Below, piece after piece: positions 58,601 to 64,000 of a stretch of 64,000 nt of DNA. This DNA comes from Synchiropus splendidus (lineage: Eukaryota > Chordata > Actinopteri > Syngnathiformes > Callionymidae). Below the pieces are notes generated by a model. The model was not told the DNA's origin. It saw nothing but the letters and a program-made list of their open reading frames with translations, and made no database searches. Position 1 is the first letter of the stretch, and each line of letters opens with the position of its first letter. Both the position numbers and the translations under genes were made by a program. The DNA lies in the NCBI RefSeq assembly GCF_027744825.2, contig NC_071345.1, forward strand, positions 10,499,501 to 10,563,500. Direction: 5' to 3'.

Positions 58601-61600
58601 GCCTCCAACAACAGGTACATTGTCAGTACTTCTTCCAGAGTTGCTATGTTGGTTTTGGAGTTTGTTGTTGTCATAAAGCTTTGACTCTGGGCTGCTCCCC
58701 CTGGTGGATATATGCCAACACGAAGAACGCATTGTTTAAAACATACAATTTCCCACGTAAGGGAGCATAAATAGGCCTTAACTCGGTTCAATTTAATCTC
58801 TTGGCTTTTATTATTTTCTTTCACTTGAGCAGTGTTCAGTAATCCCCTGCGTCACAGTTCCTTACGCTCGCTCTTTGCGCCAGTGTCTCTCTCCAAACTT
58901 GCCTTGCTATGAACCATAAAACACACAACCTCTGATTTAAAAAGACATGTCTCTGGCTCCTGTTCCAGATTGTCTTCATAAATCACCTGCAATCTGTGGC
59001 CCATCTGCAATCGGGGATCTTAGTAAATCAGCTGAGTAGAGAGTCTGTATTAGCATAAAAAGAAATTATTGCTCTGTCCCGAAGAGGTATAACTAAACGA
59101 CGTACAGCCTGACGGGCTTAACCCGGGGGAAAACACGCTAACACACAACACAGGTTATTCGTCAGTCTTCAGTTTTTATGTTCCTCACGTCCTCCCTTTT
59201 TTCCGCTCTTCTTCCCCAGTGAATACTAGACCTGCTTCCCACACCATGGCGAAAGATCATATCTGAGTAGAGCCGGCTCCTGACATCACGACAATGGCTC
59301 TCGAAATACAGCTCCATCAGCCACTTACGCCCGGTGAAGGAGCCGGACTCCTGACTAGCAGAGATAGTTGGATTGCTTCTAAGACCTGAACCGAGTGTGA
59401 AAATCTGAGAGGGACGGAACAGAGGTTTTGGCCTGCCGTACACTGAGACCAGATTGTTTTCTGAGCCTTGCAAACCAGACGTCGCGCCGTCAAAGCACTT
59501 GATTCCTGTGCTCTCATATTTCTCTCTCTTTCACAGAAACCACGGACGGAGAAAAAAGGGCTCAGGCACCAGTTCTTAGAAGACCATGACCTAGTAAGCG
59601 TGCAATAATTGCAACATTTTGGTAGTCGTTTTCACTGGACCCTTTTCTCCAGCTAAAGCTAACATAAGTCGTGAGAAAAATTGGATTTTGCTTTGACTTT
59701 TTTAGGGCACGTTTCAAACTCAAGGACCCGGGTCCAAATCTGGCTCACCATATCATTTTACTGTATGTGGCCTGTGACAAAGACTAGAGTTGGCTAAAAT
59801 GCATTCATTCCTACTCCAACACATTCTCACTCCTCAAGCGTCAAATATCCACTATTCTCAAGTGTGTTTTTGCGTCTAAGAGCGACACACTAGGATTTGA
59901 ATTGCATCACATATTTTGCCTTTTCCTGAAGCTATTGGCAACAAATCATAGAAGAAAGATGGTGCATATGGTGAACTAAAGAGTGAAAATGTGTTTGTGT
60001 GTACAAACACATAAAGTACACGTATGTATACTTATATACGTATGTATATATAAATGTAAAAGAATGTCAGCTGAAAGAAAGAAAGACCAAAATAAAATTC
60101 TTTTTTGTGGAAAATAACCTAAGACTGGAGGTACCATGCTGTTAAAGCTTTCTCCCCTACTGTGCAAGTGGTCAGAAACGTTTTTCTGTGATCTGTGGAA
60201 CCAATGTCATGACAGTGATACTTGATATAGATTCATGGAACAAAATTGTATTTTTCGCTCAGAAAGTAAAACTCCAGAATGTGATTTCTCACCATAATTC
60301 TAAACTGGGGGTATAAAAACTTAACACTGACTCCCTCTGCAGCAAAGGAATCATTATTTCCATCAAATACTCTCGTAAAAGGGTCGCACATGCCCCTACT
60401 TCGGTGATGAAGAACCAGACATTTGCTCCAAGCTAATAATAGAAGCTCAATAGATTTGCAAGCACAAATATCTAAGTGGAAAATCGTCCCAGATCATAGG
60501 CAGGATGGATCTTTCTGTCGGAAAAATGGCACCTCTTCCTTCAAAGTCACCATCTCTTAGTACACACAAACACATTTTTCACTTGACATACACTCTTCTC
60601 CTAAACCTCCCTCCCTGCCGTTTTTCAATGCAGTCACTGAGTAATGGGGACAGATGGCTGGCAGCTTCTCGCTGTTTCTTGGGGGCTCCACTGCCTCCCC
60701 TTTCTTCACTGCCCCGAGTCTCCCACAAGTGATGGCTTGGTAGCAGACGCTCCTCCTGAATAGCAATGCAGGTCCTATCTATTTCCACGCAAGAAAAAAA
60801 AGGGGGTTATGAGGGGCGGCGGTTGAGATGGAGGGCTGGTTAGGGAGAGAAGATTACTGCTGACAGAGGAGGAACGCTGTCGGCTTGCAAGTCAAGCTTA
60901 GCGTGTGACGTCATGTGCGTTTGAGCAGAAATGCAGGTGAGTGTTACCTTATTTTTATGAATCTGAATCTACAGTCGTGTGACCATTATCAAGCGCTAAC
61001 CTTACTGCTAGTGTTCGCTAACAACCGCGGGGGGAAAAAAGGACATTTGTTGAGAGAGGAAGGCAGCGACAGAGTAGTTAACTGCAGTTCCCACTGGCCT
61101 TTAAATCACTAGACATTACCATTTTACTTTGATGAAATGGTTCAGTAGCAACAGATTCAAACACATTTCGACTGTGACTCAAATCTTGTATAGTGGAAAA
61201 TATCCTCTCTAGCACACAGTGTTCTGCGGCCGCTCAGATTTTTGGTGTTTAATGGGTAGAAATGGTAACACCGTAAAAAGTCTGTTGGGGATAAAAACTA
61301 ATGGATTTCACTTCATCACTCATGTCACATATCCTGCCCACCCTCAACTAGCTCTGATTGAACAACATGGACTGAGCTAAAAATAGCTGATTTAAGGCCA
61401 AAAGTGGTTGTTAGCATCAGTTGGCATTGTGGCACTGTCTGACAGGGCAGATGAAGACGGATGCGGGCGATTACAGGTGGTGCAGCGGGGATAATTGCCC
61501 ATGATGGGCTGGTATTTAGGCCAAAACGCTGGCACCATGGAGGAAAATTGCAAGTGTTTAAGGTGAGAACACAAAGGGAGGCTGGAGCCAAACGTCTAAA

Positions 61601-61614
61601 TGGGAAGCACTCAC
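55698..61614 (-). other. iglon5 intron (5.9 kb)
   Basis: Non-coding. Contains family G copy 3 (58345-58772) and, at about 57700-57920, unique and relatively GC-rich DNA with several TAAT and ATTA words that could be an intronic enhancer (inference). No exon fitting phase 1 was seen. Confidence 0.65.
58345..58772 (+). mobile_element. Dispersed repeat, family G, copy 3
   Basis: Same ordered blocks as copies 1 and 2: GGAAACCATGGGGGGCAG, ACAATGGCGGAAATTC, CTATGTTGGTTTTGGAG and CCCCCTGGTGGATATA. CCACCAGGGGGAGC on the - strand is a CTCF-like core. A GCTTTAAGGTG duplication interrupts it near 58480-58500. Confidence 0.7.
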
Positions 61615-61734
61615 ACTTCTGGTCCTTCCAGGTGACGGTGGGCTCGGGACGTCCGACCGCCAGGCAGAAGAGGTTCACGTTCTCCCCTTCATTCACCGAC
61701 ACGTTTTTGGAGATGTTGACAATTCTGGCCGGCA
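61615..61734 (-). CDS. iglon5: iglon5, exon for the first half of Ig2
   Basis: The 120-nt exon has acceptor TTGTTTTCAG and donor GTGAGT, phase 1 at both ends. It reads VPARIVNISKNVSVNEGENV and NLFCLAVGRPEPTVTWKDQK. PARIVNIS and NLxCLAVGRPEPTVTW are signatures of the IgLON second Ig domain and match human IGLON5 closely. IgLON5 is a GPI-anchored neuronal cell-adhesion protein acting at the outer plasma membrane. The exons for the signal peptide and Ig1 come next upstream and must lie beyond base 64000, since none is found from 61735 to the end. Confidence 0.95.
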
Positions 61735-64000
61735 CTGAAAACAAAGGGAGAACTTTGTTGACGGAAAGTCCTTCAAAGTGTTTTTAAAAAAACTCGACCT
61801 TTCAGTCTATTACAGCGCAGTCAGAACCTCTTTACCTCTGACACGTCGCTAACCAGCAGATTAATAGTTCGCGCTTAGCTGCTCGCCACAACAAGCGTAC
61901 ACTTAAAAGCCGCTGAACTGTTCGTCTGCTGCATATTAAAATAAAGTAATTGTGACTTCTAATCTCACTTAATAACTCAAGGAAGGGGACATTTCTCGCT
62001 GAAAAATCTACTTTGAACTCAGCGGCCGCCGCTGCTGAATATGTTATGCCCTCAATGTCAAAGCAGATGAATGGATTACAAAATCGCCCATGAATTTATA
62101 TTGCCCATTATCATTGTTTTTAATGAGCTCGGTGCTGAGACTGCTTTTCTTTCCCGGCATTACATCCATGGAGGATGCCATTTCTCAGTATCTTGAAGTA
62201 CTCGAATGCGTATGGCGATAAAGAACAGATTGGATCGGGAGGGAGTCTGTTCTTCTTCAAGCAGCGACTGGAGGGAGCAGTTAATTCGTGTGACATCAAG
62301 ACTCAGGAACTCAGTGGTCGCCTGTGCCGAATGTTAGACCCTGTAGACAAGACAACAGTTGGTTTGGTGAGACTCAAATACTTGGTAATACTTTTAGTCC
62401 GCAGCCACCTGCGATGTTTGGATAACTGCAACTACAGTTTTTTGTATTGGCAGTCGGTTGCTACAGTAAAGTTTGAAATTGCCCAACATCAGGCTTTTAG
62501 CTAGGAGGGTGTCTGGGCGTCTGCAAAAGTAACACAGTAGCACAGTAGCTTGGTCACCAGATGCCGCCATATACCAGCGTAATCTGGCGGCCAAGCTACG
62601 GTCGAGAATCAGGCGTCCATTTTTTCATGTTTTGCAGACGCCCGGATGCCCTCCTAGCTAAAAGCCTGCCCGACATCATATTACGAGAGGAAATTCAAAG
62701 TAATAATTTCATAAATATTTCATAATCCATCTCTTTGATCAAAAGTCCAAGAAGCAACTCTGAACAAGCGTCATTCCTTTTCGATTTCCTCCCGTCCATG
62801 GGCCTAACACAGACTTGACTTCACAGTTAGGGTGGAAAAGGTCACACCTTCATCCCCAGTCCTGAGTCAATACATCATATCAGTCAGGATCAGTCCAACT
62901 CTTATTCACTTTGCTGCCGACTTGATGTCTGCGTCTCCATCTGGGTCCCGCGTCGTCAGTTATTTACTCAGGCGCTTCGACAGCCACCCTCCGTACCTCA
63001 TCTCCTCTTTTAATCTACTCATCCATCTAATCTGCCAAACTTTCTGTTTATAAAGACAGGTAATCTCAATAGACCAGGCGGAAATGAAAAATGGGCTCAG
63101 ACTCTGACTTTTAAGCTCATTTGTCAACAGCACTATTACTTTTTAACCACAGGCATAAGTTGTGAAGTGAGGTCTGATCATTGTAAGAACGTGTGTCAGA
63201 GTATGGAGCAGAACCAGCCACAAGCATGAGTGGCCATTTATGTTGCACTCTCTTATATAGTGAAATCTAATGGTGGAGCTTATACATCTTCTGGTTTCAG
63301 AAGAAAAATGCTATTTGATTTTTCATGTTGGAAGTATAAATATGTTTTAATATAATATGACTTTTGCCAACGTTATTACAGTGAAAAAAAAACTATTGAA
63401 AAAAATGAAATCTAGAATTGTAAATCATTATTGAAATAAAAATATAAACAAATGTTTTTCATAAAACAATAACTAACAGAAACAGCATTGTCTGTTTACA
63501 AAACTAATAAAAATGAACTGGTTCTATACTTTGAAAGGGAGTTTGGATTTGCTGAATTGAATATCGCAGATGAGAAATAGTGTCCCGACCTCCCTCAGCT
63601 ATTAGGGCTACTTCAGGATGAGTGGAGAGATTACCGCTGCCAAGGAGGCTATGTTTTCATTTGTCTTCATTCGTCTTCAGGAAAAATACATTTTGGTCAT
63701 ATTTCAATAAATCTCTCAGGAAATTCAGCAAATTTTACAGGATTTTTGTTCAATGTACTGTGTAGTTTAGTTGGATTTTTGTGGGCCGATTATGATACAA
63801 TGTTCATGTTTCAGAGTTGAATGCGATTCAACATCTGCCAATGCTGTTTTACTTCTCCAACTCGACCGACACCATGGCATGATCCTGAAAAAAATAGAGC
63901 TCTTATTTTAGCAGAGCAGGGTGGTTCCAGAACAGCGCCCCATTCGGATGCAGTCATCCCATTGAGTGGGAGGTTTTCAGACCACCCATTCTTGTAGGCT
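61735..64000 (-). other. iglon5 intron running off the right edge
   Basis: No Ig1 exon is present. Contains the inverted-repeat element at 62491-62667. The stretch 61950-62180 looks like unique, possibly conserved DNA. The segment around 63620-63760 (AAGGAGGCTATGTTTTCATT) may be a dispersed repeat; sequences near 22575-22625 and 41890-41970 may belong to the same group. Confidence 0.6.
62491..62667. mobile_element. MITE with long TIRs and about 10-bp target duplication (Mutator-like?)
   Basis: AGGCTTTTAGCTAGGAGGG at the left mirrors the right end; the inverted repeats run for about 37 bp with few mismatches. GCCCAACATC precedes and GCCCGACATC follows the element, a target duplication of about 10 bp with one change. 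A 9-11-bp duplication plus long TIRs points to a Mutator-type element. There is no coding capacity. Confidence 0.68.

Noticed and set aside
59162..59517. 103- and 66-codon - strand frames in the large iglon5 intron
   Set aside because: No Ig signature and no splice phase consistent with iglon5.

Overview
The window is nuclear DNA from a ray-finned fish, most likely a percomorph teleost (inference). The evidence is spliced genes with canonical GT-AG introns, vertebrate-only families (IgLON5, an FFAR2/3-type receptor), many CA/TA/GA microsatellites, and dense non-autonomous DNA transposons of hAT, Tc/mariner and hairpin type. Nothing looks bacterial, viral or plasmid-derived.

Layout. (1) 0.5-7 kb, + strand: the 3' half of an immunoglobulin-superfamily membrane receptor. 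It has two Ig-domain exons, a transmembrane exon, a short basic exon, then one 1.7-kb exon coding a 564-residue Q/N/H/P-rich cytoplasmic tail, and perhaps a tiny last exon. Its 5' exons lie to the left of the window. It is probably the fish vsig10l counterpart, a name that rests on synteny. (2) 7-28 kb: non-coding DNA with transposon relics. (3) 28.6-29.6 kb, + strand: an intronless-CDS class A GPCR of the short-chain fatty acid receptor group (FFAR2/FFAR3-like). (4) 30-47 kb: more non-coding, transposon-rich DNA. (5) 47.4-61.7 kb, - strand: the last five coding exons of iglon5. They cover Ig2, Ig3 and the C-terminal GPI-anchor exon, which is short and was recovered from splice phase and homology. 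The exons for the signal peptide and Ig1 lie beyond the right edge.

The Ig receptor (+) and iglon5 (-) converge, as VSIG10L and IGLON5 do on human 19q13.41. This is the main reason for the vsig10l assignment. The fatty acid receptor sits between them. The three genes show no sign of a joint pathway: two encode cell-surface adhesion-type molecules and one a metabolite receptor.

The most interesting non-genic content is as follows. A family of about nine hairpin elements carries, in the better-preserved arms, a match to the CTCF core consensus facing its mirror copy. A second, unrelated repeat family (three copies) also carries a CTCF-like core. A 2.4-kb purine-rich minisatellite inside the last iglon5 intron is built as two copies of a 1,134-bp higher-order unit. 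A TIR-bounded 0.5-kb element is filled with self-complementary phrases around GAATTC and TTTAAA. Several transposon copies have target-site duplications that can be read directly. All coordinates come from reading the sequence by eye; no alignment or database search was run.
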